This document shows, one piece after another, positions 26,245 to 35,846 of a DNA stretch of 60,713 nucleotides. This DNA comes from Olsenella sp. (GTDB taxonomy: Bacteria; Actinomycetota; Coriobacteriia; Coriobacteriales; Atopobiaceae), in assembly GCA_022648325.1 (NCBI GenBank), contig JALCMG010000013.1, forward strand, positions 1 through 60,713. Direction: 5' to 3'. Position 1 is the first letter of the stretch, and every line of letters starts with the position of its first letter. The notes beneath the pieces are model-generated. The model worked only from the letters and a program-made list of their open reading frames with translations. It was not told the DNA's origin and ran no database searches. The translations under genes and the position numbers were made by a program.

Positions 26245-26355
26245 GCGGTCGCACGGGCTTTGAGTGAGCCAACTGCGGCGCTCGGCGGTGTGCAAGCGGC
26301 CAACTTGTGGAGTGAGACCATCCTTGTTGCTGGCTGTGATAGAATCACGACACAT

Positions 26356-26430
26356 GCGGGCATCGCCAAGTGGTAAGGCAATGGCTTCCCAAGCCATCAT
26401 CCGCGGGTTCGAATCCCGTTGCCCGCTCCA
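26356..26430 (+). tRNA. tRNA-Gly (CCC)
   Basis: The cloverleaf is complete: acceptor GCGGGCA / TGCCCGC, anticodon arm ATGGC-TTCCCAA-GCCAT with anticodon CCC, T arm GCGGG-TTCGAAT-CCCGT, discriminator T and encoded CCA. Confidence 0.95.
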
Positions 26431-26438
26431 GGATTTTT

Positions 26439-26461
26439 AGGGCCCCTTCGGGGCCCTTTTT
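26439..26461 (+). terminator. Terminator after tRNA-Gly
   Basis: The 8-bp stem AGGGCCCC / GGGGCCCT with a TTC loop is followed by a T run. It is placed 9 bp after the tRNA CCA. Confidence 0.88.
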
Positions 26462-26535
26462 ATGGGTATCAACCAGATAGAGCAAGCGCCTTTGTGCTGG
26501 CGCACTGCATACCAAACCCGAAGGGACCTATCACC

Positions 26536-27816
26536 ATGACTGCCATCCCCATGACGGACGAAGAATGCCGCCTGGCAACCGATGCCATCTCGGAGCAGCT
26601 CGACCGCTATGCAAACCTGCTGGTAAAGAAGGGCGTCGCCCTCCACGCCGAGCAGGAGCTGGTGCTTTCGGCCCCAGTCGAGCGCGCCGATTTTGCGCGC
26701 AGGGTTGTTCGCGCTGCATATCGCCTTGGCGCTGGGCACGTGACAGTTATCTGGCACGATGACCAGGTGACTCGCCTAACCTACGAGAGCGTCCCGACCT
26801 CCTGGTTCGAGACGGTGCCCTCTTGGCAGCGCGAGCAGCTTAACTCCCTGGCCGAGGGCGGCGCCGCGTTCCTTTTCCTCGAGGGTTCTGACCCGTCATC
26901 GCTCAAGGGCATCGATCCCGCCAAGCCGGCCGCTGCGTCCCGGGCGCGGAACGAGCAGTGCAAGTCGTTCCGTGACGGGATGGACTTTGGGCGCAACGCT
27001 TGGTGCATCGCGGGCGTCCCCGTGAAGTCTTGGGCTTGTGAGGTCTTTCCCGAGCTCTCTCCCGCCGAGGCGGTATATCGCCTGTGGGTAGCCATTCTCG
27101 AGACCTCGCGTGCTGAGGGTGACGATCCCGAGAGCGCATGGGAGACGCACAACGCTTCTTTCGAGCAGACCAAGCGCATGCTCAACCGCAAGCACTACTC
27201 TGCCCTTCGTTACGCTTCCTCCAACGGCACAGACCTCACCGTAGGTCTCACCGAGGGACACATCTGGGAGGGTGGTGCCGGCAGGCTTCAGGATGGCACG
27301 GTCTTCTTCCCCAATATTCCTACCGAGGAGGTCTTTACCTCACCTGACCGCATGTGCGTCGACGGCATTGTGTACTCCGCGCTTCCCCTGGTGCACAACG
27401 GGCAGGTAGTCCGCGACTTCTGGCTGCGCTTCGAGGGCGGTGCCGTGGTGGACTATGGAGCCAAGGCGGGAAAGGACGTTCTCCAGCAGATTCTCGAGAC
27501 AGACGAGAACGCCGTGCGCCTTGGTGAGGTCGCGCTTGTCTCCAAGAACACGCCCATTCGACAGAGCGGGATTCTCTTCTATGACACCCTGTACGACGAG
27601 AATGCCAGCTGCCACCTTGCGCTTGGCATGGGCTTCCCCGAATGCGTGAAGGGTGGTCTCTCGATGGACAAGGACCAGCTCATGGCTGCTGGCGTTAACC
27701 AGAGCCACACGCACGTGGACTTCATGGTTGGCTCTGATGACCTCAACATTTGGGGCGTTGCGGCCGATGGTACCGAGATCCCGGTCTTCATCAATGGTCA
27801 GTGGCCGTGGGAGTAG
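26536..27816 (+). CDS. M29-family metalloaminopeptidase (AmpS/PepS type)
   Basis: The 426-residue protein matches thermophilic aminopeptidase family M29. These are cytosolic enzymes with two metal ions and broad N-terminal residue specificity. Visible motifs are NIPTEEVFTSPDR with the metal Glu, LGEVALVSKNTPI with a second Glu, FYDTLYDENASCHLALGMG, and the C-terminal NQSHTHVDFMVGSDDLNI carrying the last His and Asp. Length is normal. I start at ATG 26536 (MTAIPMTDEEC), with AAGGGA 9 bp upstream; earlier in-frame codons run back through the tRNA terminator. It is monocistronic. Confidence 0.92.
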   Translation: MTAIPMTDEECRLATDAISEQLDRYANLLVKKGVALHAEQELVLSAPVERADFARRVVRAAYRLGAGHVTVIWHDDQVTRLTYESVPTSWFETVPSWQREQLNSLAEGGAAFLFLEGSDPSSLKGIDPAKPAAASRARNEQCKSFRDGMDFGRNAWCIAGVPVKSWACEVFPELSPAEAVYRLWVAILETSRAEGDDPESAWETHNASFEQTKRMLNRKHYSALRYASSNGTDLTVGLTEGHIWEGGAGRLQDGTVFFPNIPTEEVFTSPDRMCVDGIVYSALPLVHNGQVVRDFWLRFEGGAVVDYGAKAGKDVLQQILETDENAVRLGEVALVSKNTPIRQSGILFYDTLYDENASCHLALGMGFPECVKGGLSMDKDQLMAAGVNQSHTHVDFMVGSDDLNIWGVAADGTEIPVFINGQWPWE

Positions 27817-27887
27817 GGTCCGGTTCTATCGATGGATGCCTCTAGCGTGGTAGAATTGCCCTGCTACCGTGGTCTTGGCCACAGCAG

Positions 27888-27963
27888 GCGCTCTTAGCTC
27901 AGTTGGTAGAGCAGGGGACTTTTAATCCCAAGGTCGAGGGTTCGACCCCCTCAGGGCGCACCA
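27888..27963 (+). tRNA. tRNA-Lys (TTT)
   Basis: Acceptor GCGCTCT / AGGGCGC, D arm GCTC...GAGC, anticodon loop CTTTTAA (anticodon TTT), T loop TTCGACC, discriminator A and encoded CCA. The top anticodon-stem pair is a G/A mismatch, a minor oddity. Confidence 0.94.
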
Positions 27964-27973
27964 CTAAAGAATG

Positions 27974-28009
27974 GCAGGCCACAGCCCGTGTGGCTGTGGC
28001 CTGCTTTTT
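27974..28009 (+). terminator. Terminator after tRNA-Lys
   Basis: A perfect 13-bp stem GCAGGCCACAGCC / GGCTGTGGCCTGC, 5-base loop, then TTTTT. Confidence 0.92.
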
Positions 28010-28080
28010 GTTAAGCGACGTGCTTGCGTCTCGTTTGCCTCCCCCTATTGTTTCGAACAGAAATCTATTCTCGTTCGCGC

Positions 28081-28110
28081 TTGCCTATCCACACCATGCG
28101 GGCCTATAGT
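28081..28110 (+). promoter_or_regulatory. Candidate argG promoter
   Basis: TTGCCT (28081-28086) and TATAGT (28105-28110) with an 18-bp spacer would start a transcript near 28117, leaving an untranslated leader of about 310 nt before argG. Within the leader CGCGCG-AGAGTT-CGCGCG (28133-28150) can form a hairpin. I found no T-box sequence and no clear arginine-repressor box. Confidence 0.45.
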
Positions 28111-28425
28111 CCCGCTTAGCAACGACAGCCGCGCGAGAGTTCGCGCGTCACTTTTGATGAAGGGGTGGCCAACGCATGATTTGCACCGCAAGCAGCCATG
28201 GCATGGTCTCCCTTCGACGCCAGAGCCGACGAATCAGCCCCGCGATGTCGCGTGCGCTGGCATAGGTTCTTGTCGTCTTTCTCAACGCAGGCTTTTCAAG
28301 ACAAGGCACCCAGCAGCGCCCGACACGATCGGGGGCTCTTCGTGACGTCGCGGCATCACCACGGCGCTCGTTCATTTGCATGTCTGCAAGGGGTATCAAG
28401 GCCCAACAACAGAAAGGTGCACCAA

Positions 28426-29646
28426 ATGGCTGAGAAGGAAAAGGTCGTCCTCGCGTATTCCGGTGGTCTGGACACGTCCGTCATCGTGAAGTGGCTGCAG
28501 GTTGAGAAGAACATGGACGTCATCGCTATCTGCGGTAACGTTGGCCAGGACGAGAAGGACCTCTCTTGGATTAAGCAGAAGGCCCTCGACATGGGCGCCA
28601 TTGCCTCAGAGGCGGTGGACATGCGTGAGGAGTACGCCGAGACCATCGTCTCCAAGGCCATCTGGGCAAACGGCAAGTACGAGGGCATCTATCCGCTGCT
28701 CTCCGCTCTTTCTCGCCCCATCATCTCCAAGCACCTGGTGAATATCGCGCACGAGTATGGCGCCAAGTACATCGCCCACGGCTGCACCGGCAAGGGTAAC
28801 GACCAGGTGCGCTTCGAGACGTCCATCCGCGCGCTTGACCCGTCGCTCGAGATCATCGCGCCGGTGCGTGAGTGGGACCTCACCACGCGTGACTCCGAGA
28901 TGGAGTGGGCGAAGGCCCACGGCGTGCCCGTGCCCACCACGCACAAGAAGCCCTACTCCATCGACGACAACCTGTGGGGCCGTGCCATCGAGTGCGGCGT
29001 CCTTGAGGACACCTGGAACGAGCCGCCGGCGGACATTTGGACCATGACCAAGAACCCCGAGGATTGCCCTACCGATCCCGAGACCGTTGTCATTGGCTTT
29101 GAGGGTGGCCTGCCCGTCTCGATCAGCGGCGAGAAGATGTCGCTGCTCGACTGTATCATCAAGGCCAACGAGATCGCTGGCCGTAACGGCTTTGGCCGCA
29201 TCGACATGATCGAGGACCGCGTTGTGGGCATCAAGAGCCGTGAGTGCTACGAGTGCCCCGCCGCGCTTCTGCTCATCCAGGCGCACCAGTCGCTCGAGAC
29301 CCTGTGCCTCGACGCCGAGACTTTGAAGCAGAAGGCCAAGCTCGACGTCGAGTGGGCCTCCACGGTCTACCGCGGCCTCTGGTACTCCCAGAACCGCGAG
29401 GCGATTGACGCCTACAACGCCTACACCCAGAAGTACGTCACCGGTGAGGTTCGTATCAAGCTCTGCAAGGGCGGCCTGTTCGTCGACGGTCTGCGCTCGC
29501 CGTACAGCCTGTACGACTACAACCTTGCCACCTACGACGAGGGCGACACCTTCGACCACACTGCCTCCAAGGGCTTCATTACCATCCACGGGCTGCAGTC
29601 CAAGACTTGGTCTCGCGTCCAGGGCCCCGGCTCCAAGCTCAAGTAG
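28426..29646 (+). CDS. argG: Argininosuccinate synthase
   Basis: ArgG condenses citrulline and aspartate to argininosuccinate with ATP. The 406-residue protein starts MAEKEKVVLAYSGGLDTSV, with the PP-loop SGGLDTS that binds ATP. It also has the family blocks YIAHGCTGKGNDQVRFE, KKPYSIDDNLWGR and SRECYECPAA. The ATG at 28426 has an AGAAAGG site about 8 bp upstream. The open frame continues 76 codons further upstream but without conserved residues. A strong hairpin separates it from argH, so argH may be expressed at a lower level or from its own promoter. Confidence 0.96.
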   Translation: MAEKEKVVLAYSGGLDTSVIVKWLQVEKNMDVIAICGNVGQDEKDLSWIKQKALDMGAIASEAVDMREEYAETIVSKAIWANGKYEGIYPLLSALSRPIISKHLVNIAHEYGAKYIAHGCTGKGNDQVRFETSIRALDPSLEIIAPVREWDLTTRDSEMEWAKAHGVPVPTTHKKPYSIDDNLWGRAIECGVLEDTWNEPPADIWTMTKNPEDCPTDPETVVIGFEGGLPVSISGEKMSLLDCIIKANEIAGRNGFGRIDMIEDRVVGIKSRECYECPAALLLIQAHQSLETLCLDAETLKQKAKLDVEWASTVYRGLWYSQNREAIDAYNAYTQKYVTGEVRIKLCKGGLFVDGLRSPYSLYDYNLATYDEGDTFDHTASKGFITIHGLQSKTWSRVQGPGSKLK

Positions 29647-29702
29647 GGGGCATTACCTGGCAGGACAGACTCGGCCTGCAGGCAGTAGGTATGGGGGTAT
29701 TG

Positions 29703-29733
29703 CCGCCGTCGGGGGCACCCGGCGGCGGTTTTT
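29703..29733 (+). terminator. Terminator between argG and argH
   Basis: CCGCCGTCGGG / CCCGGCGGCGG (one T-G pair) forms an 11-bp stem with a 4-base loop, followed by TTTTT. Confidence 0.88.
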
Positions 29734-29804
29734 CTACCAGCCCGTTTGTGCGGGCTGTTGCGATAAGCTAGCAGGCACGTTGATAAACACTGAGAGGGGC
29801 ACGG

Positions 29805-31187
29805 ATGGCACTGTGGGGCGGTAGGTTCGAGAAGGGCGTCGACGCCTTCACGCAGGAGTTTGGCGCGTCGCTTGAGGACGATAAGGCCATGACGCAGGAA
29901 GACATCAAGGGTTCTCGCGCGCACGCCAAGATGCTTGCCAAACAGGGCATCATTTCGACTGAGGATGCTGCGGCAATCGACGCGGGACTCGAGAAAATCT
30001 CGGGACAGATTGCGGACGGCACCTTTGCCTGGGATGTGAACGACGAAGACGTGCACATGGCCGTGGAGAAGGCCCTCACTGCGGACATTGGTACGCCAGG
30101 CGCACGCCTGCATACAGGTCGCTCGCGCAACGACCAGGTGGCCACCGACATCCATCTCTATGCCAAGCGCCTCTGCAATGAGCTTCTCGAGGGCAACGTC
30201 GAGCTTCGTCGCACCCTCCTGAGCGTTGCCGAGAAGAACCTTGGCGTGGTGATGCCGGGCTACACGCACCTGCAACACGCACAGCCGGTGCTCTTCTCGC
30301 ATCACGTGCTGGCGTACTTCTGGATGTTCTCGCGTGACTACACGCGCCTGCTGGCCGCCCGTTCTGCGGCCGATGCCAACCCGCTGGGGTCTGCCGCACT
30401 TGCAGGTACCACCTATCCGCTCGACCGTGAGTACACCACCAAGCTTCTCGGTTTTGACCACGCCATTCCCAACTCGATGGATGCCGTATCCGACCGCGAC
30501 TACCTGCTTGACCTGGACTACGCCTGCGCCGTGAGCATGATGCACCTTTCCCGCCTCTGCGAGGAGATTGTGCTTTGGAGTAGCACCGAGTTTGGCTTTA
30601 TCACGCTTTCGGATAGTTATTCGACGGGCTCGTCCATCATGCCGCAGAAGAAGAACCCCGACTTTGCCGAGCTTACGCGCGGCAAGACCGGTCGTGTCTA
30701 TGGGGATCTTATGGCGCTGCTCACTACCATGAAGTCGCTTCCGTTGGCGTACAACAAAGACCTGCAGGAGTGCAAGGAGGGGCCGGCCGACGCCGCAAAG
30801 ACCCTGCTTGACTGTATGGCCATTGCCTCCGGAATGCTTGAGACCATGACGGTAAACAGAGATGCCATGCTCGCGCAGGCGGGCAAGGGCTTCACAGCGG
30901 CTACGGACGTTGCGGACTACCTGGCAAAAAGGGGGATGCCGTTCCGCGAGGCGCACGAGGTCGTTGGTAAGCTGGTGCTCTACTGCGAGAAGCATGGCAA
31001 AGGCCTTGAGGATCTAACTGTCGAGGAATTCAAAGCCGCGAGCCCGCTCTTTGGGGAGGACATTGCGCAGGACCTCGATTCCGCAGGAATCGCAAACGCG
31101 CGCGTCACGTATGGTGGTACCGGTGAGAAGGCGGTTCGCGTTCAGCTTGAGGAGGCCAAGGCCCGACTGTCTGCAGAAGAGGCCTAG
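29805..31187 (+). CDS. argH: Argininosuccinate lyase
   Basis: ArgH splits argininosuccinate into arginine and fumarate, the last step of arginine synthesis. The 460-residue protein begins MALWGGRFEKGVDAFTQEFG and contains the superfamily signature GSSIMPQKKNPDF with the flexible catalytic loop, LHTGRSRNDQVATD and GYTHLQHAQPVLFSHH. GAGAGGGG lies just before the ATG. It follows argG by 158 bp across a terminator. The length and motifs are those of an active enzyme. Confidence 0.96.
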   Translation: MALWGGRFEKGVDAFTQEFGASLEDDKAMTQEDIKGSRAHAKMLAKQGIISTEDAAAIDAGLEKISGQIADGTFAWDVNDEDVHMAVEKALTADIGTPGARLHTGRSRNDQVATDIHLYAKRLCNELLEGNVELRRTLLSVAEKNLGVVMPGYTHLQHAQPVLFSHHVLAYFWMFSRDYTRLLAARSAADANPLGSAALAGTTYPLDREYTTKLLGFDHAIPNSMDAVSDRDYLLDLDYACAVSMMHLSRLCEEIVLWSSTEFGFITLSDSYSTGSSIMPQKKNPDFAELTRGKTGRVYGDLMALLTTMKSLPLAYNKDLQECKEGPADAAKTLLDCMAIASGMLETMTVNRDAMLAQAGKGFTAATDVADYLAKRGMPFREAHEVVGKLVLYCEKHGKGLEDLTVEEFKAASPLFGEDIAQDLDSAGIANARVTYGGTGEKAVRVQLEEAKARLSAEEA

Positions 31188-31269
31188 GGCAACAAGCGAG
31201 GGTGCAGAAGCTTCGAGAATCCTGTTAGATAGAGTCTTTTTATGCGTGCAGAGCCTGCTGTTAACCCAA

Positions 31270-31297
31270 GGCGGGGGCCACGGCTTCCCGCCGTTTC
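31270..31297 (+). terminator. Probable terminator after argH
   Basis: GGCGGGGG / TTCCCGCC forms an 8-bp stem (two G-T pairs) with a short loop, followed by GTTTCT. It is weaker than the other terminators listed. Confidence 0.5.
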
Positions 31298-31336
31298 TGC
31301 AGCGCAGCAGGAGAACGCGTACAGCAAGAAGTGCGG

Positions 31337-31760
31337 CTAGATTACGCCATACTCCTTGAGGAACTTTTCGAGGTCCGTACCCCTTGGCCTCGGCCTCGGA
31401 GAGACTCAGGGGTATCTTGCTCTTTCTGAGGTATCCGTATCCGCTCGATGGTACTTCTTGCCAGTGGCCGTTACGTAGACGGTTGGATCGGCTGCATCGT
31501 TCGAGTCGCTTTGGCCGGCAGACGGCTCTGGTGTGGTAGCCGCCGCGATGCCGCTCGCATCGGACTCCTTGCCTCCGGCAACCACGACTCCGCCCCTCTC
31601 CATGCTGGCCGAGAAAGGCGTCCCATTGAATCCGATGCCAACGGTACCGCCGGCCCCGTTCACAAGCCATACGCGAAACGACTTATCAAACGACCCATCG
31701 GGTGCTCGTGTGACAAACCGACACCTCTCGTGTGAAGCGTTAGATACCGTTCACCCAAAA
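31337..31760 (-). pseudogene. Remnant of a secreted/surface protein C-terminus with two frameshifts
   Basis: Reading leftward, one frame gives FRVWLVNGAGGTVGIGFNGT and later DPTVYVTATGKKYHRA, then stops. A second frame continues GYLRKSKIPLSLSEAEAKGY. The first frame then resumes with TDLEKFLKEYGVI and a stop at 31337-31339. Intact proteins of many Gram-positives end in a YVT.TGKKYH..GC.YL..SKIPISL.EA...GY block, so the pieces belong to one ancestral tail broken by two opposite indels. No start codon or N-terminal part is visible. The Cys residues of the usual motif are gone. It lies in an otherwise empty 650-bp gap between argH and the next gene. Confidence 0.5.
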
Positions 31761-31841
31761 CCCCAGCCGTACGACTAATATTATCGCCACCAAAGCGTGA
31801 GATGAGTAAACAGAACAAACGTTCTGTTATTCACCCAAGGG

Positions 31842-32879
31842 ATGGGAGCGCACGTGGACACTGGACGTTCATATGCTTTACAGCAGGACATTGTTCCAAC
31901 AGTGGAACAACCTGCGGAACCCGATTGCGGGTACCTGCCGCCAGACCAACCCGGAGGCGATCCGCATGGGATGAGCATGCGCACGAGAAAGATCGTGACG
32001 GTAGTCCTCGTGGCGCTGGCCATTATCTGCGAGTTTCCCCTAGGGATGCACTTCTCGTCGCTAGACGCATACACCAACGTAAACCAGACGCTTGACGCGC
32101 AAAAGAGCACCACGCTCGGGCTTGTCGCAACGGCAACAACTGCCTCAGTGGCCATGTCGGCCATTCCAGATGACGTTGGCACTCCCATCGCCAACCAGCT
32201 GGCAGACCTTTCGGGCAAGCTAGCGGTGGTCTTGTCCGTAATCTATCTGGAAAAGTTCCTTCTCACCACATTTGGCCTCGTTGGCCTGAGGATGTTCGTT
32301 CCTGTGGGGCTTGGCCTCCTCGTTGCCTGGCTCTGGACTCGCAGTAGCTGGCGTCCGCGTCAGGTTCTGTTTACCTGGGCGGTCAAGCTCGCCGTTGTTG
32401 GGCTTGCGCTTGTTACCCTGGTACCCGTGAGCACCGGTCTCACCCAAGCCATCAACGACCAGTACCAAACCTCTCTCGAGGCGGAGGAGACCAGCCAGGA
32501 GACCGACGAGATAAGCGCGACCGTCTACCAGGAGAACAGCGACCAGGATACCGACGGGAACCAGGGCATTCTCGACTGGCTTGGATCTGCCATTTCAAGC
32601 GGCGTCAACGCGCTGGCAACCGGCGCGGCCGACGCTGCCAATGCGGTGGGAGAGCAGCTCAACAAGCTCATCGACGCCGTGGCGGTGAGCATCGTGACAT
32701 CGTGCCTCGTTCCCCTGGCGGTGCTCTTTCTCTACTTCTGGCTCATCAAGCTCCTCACTGGCGCAGATTTCACCGGTTATGTGGCTAAGGCCCAGGACGC
32801 CGCGAGCGCGTCCGTGCGCCGGGCGGGTGCCACTACACGTGTAATCTCCGATCGGCATCGTGGCTCCACATCAAAATAG
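31842..32879 (+). CDS. Integral membrane protein of unknown function
   Basis: I do not recognise this 345-residue protein. After a soluble, Pro-rich N-terminus (about 1-45) come a hydrophobic helix (IVTVVLVALAIICEFPLG), a region with YLEKFLLTTFGLVGLRMFVPVGLGLLVAWLW, a third helix block (LAVVGLALVTLVPVS) and an acidic, Gln/Glu-rich extracytoplasmic-looking segment with ANAVGEQLNKLID. The last helix is LVPLAVLFLYFWLIKLL, and the tail is Ser/Arg-rich. Start choice is uncertain: ATG 31842 has an AAGG-like site, but ATG 31972 (MSMRTRKIV) would also give a normal membrane protein. It lies directly upstream of purB with no obvious link. Confidence 0.75.
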   Translation: MGAHVDTGRSYALQQDIVPTVEQPAEPDCGYLPPDQPGGDPHGMSMRTRKIVTVVLVALAIICEFPLGMHFSSLDAYTNVNQTLDAQKSTTLGLVATATTASVAMSAIPDDVGTPIANQLADLSGKLAVVLSVIYLEKFLLTTFGLVGLRMFVPVGLGLLVAWLWTRSSWRPRQVLFTWAVKLAVVGLALVTLVPVSTGLTQAINDQYQTSLEAEETSQETDEISATVYQENSDQDTDGNQGILDWLGSAISSGVNALATGAADAANAVGEQLNKLIDAVAVSIVTSCLVPLAVLFLYFWLIKLLTGADFTGYVAKAQDAASASVRRAGATTRVISDRHRGSTSK

Positions 32880-32932
32880 GCCGTCGCGGTAGAATCAACA
32901 TGTAGAAAGCCCTTGCTGCGAAAGGAACGCAG

Positions 32933-34279
<1,347 letters not shown>

Positions 34280-34302
34280 ACGAGTTAAGATAGAGTACGA
34301 GG

Positions 34303-34338
34303 CGAGCCCGAGTCGATATCCTTATCGGCCCGGGCTCG
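34303..34338. terminator. Imperfect hairpin after purB
   Basis: Arms CGAGCCCGAGTCGATA and TATCGGCCCGGGCTCG pair over 16 positions with one mismatch and one G-T pair. There is no strong T-tract, so it may act in both directions between purB and the convergent methyltransferase gene. Confidence 0.55.
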
Positions 34339-34395
34339 TAGGTTTGGAAAAAAGAATGCTTTAGATCTGCGCCAGATAGGCGTTTCGGTGCTGGT

Positions 34396-35754
34396 CTAAT
34401 CGACCTTTTCTGATGCACATGACCAGGTAAGTTGGCTCGTCCTGCGATATCGGGAGTAGGGGAAGGCCTCAAAGCCGGGGTACGCAATCGCATCGATAGG
34501 AGACTTCATATCAGCAATGATCGCCTGGCCAATCGCCCTACCAAGCGCTACGGGCACTGCGTTCCCAATCTGCCGGTACATGTCTGTCAGGCAGCCACGA
34601 ATCGCCCAATCATCCGGGAATCCTTGGATTGCTTCGTACTCCTCGACGGAGAGCGGCCGGTTCTCCGTGGGATGACAGAGGTCTGTGGCTGGCATCGTTG
34701 GGCTTGTGACCAGGGTCGGAGAAGGGCGGCCAAACGTCACTCGGCGGTAAAATCCCGTCTTTCCGCCCGTGAGCCTGTATGCCTTGCCCATAGCCTCTTC
34801 CTGCAGTTCCTCAGGAAGATCTCTCCAGTACTGTCCCTCTCTGAGTAGGCGAAAGTAGCGCAGACGCTTCTCTGGAAACTGTGTGTAGTGCTGTGTCCCC
34901 TGAACGTCCTCAATCGCATCGCCCAAGGTATGCCACTCTGGCAGCCCCCAAGATGGGTCATCTGAGTTTGTGGGCTTGAGCCAGGGAACCGTTCCACCGT
35001 CGCGCTTGGCAATGATAACAACCCTCTCGCGAATCTGTGGCGCCCCATAGTTTGCTGCGTTATACAGATTGAAGCTTACTGAGTAGCCCATTGAGTCAAG
35101 GTGCTTGAGGACTATTTCCAGAGCGCCACCTTTTACTGGCTGCTTACCCTTATGAAGAGGATAGGCCGTTGACAAAAGACCGCGGACATTCTCGATGATT
35201 AGGTAACGTGGTCGCAGCTGCTCGGCCAGCCATAGGTACTTGAGAAACACGTTCCCGCGTGCATCATCAAACGCCCTTCTCGCTCCTGCAGTAGAGAAGG
35301 CCTGGCAAGGGGGGCCACCAAACATTACATCGATACCTCTGTTGGGCTCAATTCCAGAATACGAATAGACGTCCTCTGGCGTGACCTTGTTGATGTCGCC
35401 CAGCAGACCGACATCAGGGCGGTTTGAGTCAATAGTCATTCGACACCGCGTGTCGCTTTCGCACATGAGTTGGGCGCGAATCCCAGCTTGCTCAAGCCCC
35501 AAATCAAGGCCTAAAGCACCTGAGAAGAATGAAACGGCTGTAACGCTTTGCTCGTCGGTCGTGTGGCGAGGATGGTCGTCGGGAGCGGGTGATAGGTTCC
35601 GCTCCTCCATAAACACGTCCAGCCCATTCTCATCAAAGAGATTCCTGTTTCCTACACGTGTGGATATGAGGTCTCCTACTCGCGCAAGATGCGTTACTGT
35701 TTGGGGGGTAACACCAAGTTTCTTTGCAACGTCGCTCGATGTTAGTAGATTCAT
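34396..35754 (-). CDS. DNA (cytosine-5)-methyltransferase with N-terminal helix-turn-helix
   Basis: The 452-residue protein is a type II C5-cytosine methyltransferase. Motif I is SFFSGALGLDLGL, motif IV GGPPCQAFS with the catalytic Cys, motif VI IENVRGLL, motif VIII QIRERVVII and motif X IGNAVPVAL. Ahead of the catalytic domain, residues 1-50 form a MerR/excisionase-like helix-turn-helix (SSDVAKKLGVTPQTVTHLARVGD). M.SsoII-type enzymes use such a domain to repress their own gene and stimulate the endonuclease gene. The divergent spacer to the endonuclease holds a near-perfect inverted repeat that suits this. Codon use is more A/T-rich than its neighbours, suggesting transfer. Confidence 0.93.
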   Translation of the reverse strand: MNLLTSSDVAKKLGVTPQTVTHLARVGDLISTRVGNRNLFDENGLDVFMEERNLSPAPDDHPRHTTDEQSVTAVSFFSGALGLDLGLEQAGIRAQLMCESDTRCRMTIDSNRPDVGLLGDINKVTPEDVYSYSGIEPNRGIDVMFGGPPCQAFSTAGARRAFDDARGNVFLKYLWLAEQLRPRYLIIENVRGLLSTAYPLHKGKQPVKGGALEIVLKHLDSMGYSVSFNLYNAANYGAPQIRERVVIIAKRDGGTVPWLKPTNSDDPSWGLPEWHTLGDAIEDVQGTQHYTQFPEKRLRYFRLLREGQYWRDLPEELQEEAMGKAYRLTGGKTGFYRRVTFGRPSPTLVTSPTMPATDLCHPTENRPLSVEEYEAIQGFPDDWAIRGCLTDMYRQIGNAVPVALGRAIGQAIIADMKSPIDAIAYPGFEAFPYSRYRRTSQLTWSCASEKVD

Positions 35755-35765
35755 TCTATTTTCCT

Positions 35766-35803
35766 GGACTAATAGTTTTTCTAAACTGAAAAAATATTAG
35801 TCC
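35766..35803. promoter_or_regulatory. Inverted repeat in the divergent methyltransferase/endonuclease promoter (candidate operator)
   Basis: GGACTAATAGTTTTTC (35766-35781) and GAAAAAATATTAGTCC (35788-35803) are inverted repeats with one mismatch, separated by 6 bp. They lie 12 bp before the methyltransferase start and 43 bp before the endonuclease start. The GGAC...GTCC ends recall the published M.SsoII operator. That this protein binds here is inference. Confidence 0.6.
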
Positions 35804-35846
35804 TCTTATTGCTAGAAGCAACCAGAAAAATGGAGGTCAATAGAAA

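Noticed and set aside
28606..29589. Long minus-strand frame opposite argG
   Set aside because: High-GC antisense frame over a conserved enzyme; no ribosome-binding site and no motif.
29532..30995. 487-codon minus-strand frame opposite argH
   Set aside because: Shadow frame of argH that also crosses the argG terminator; not a gene.
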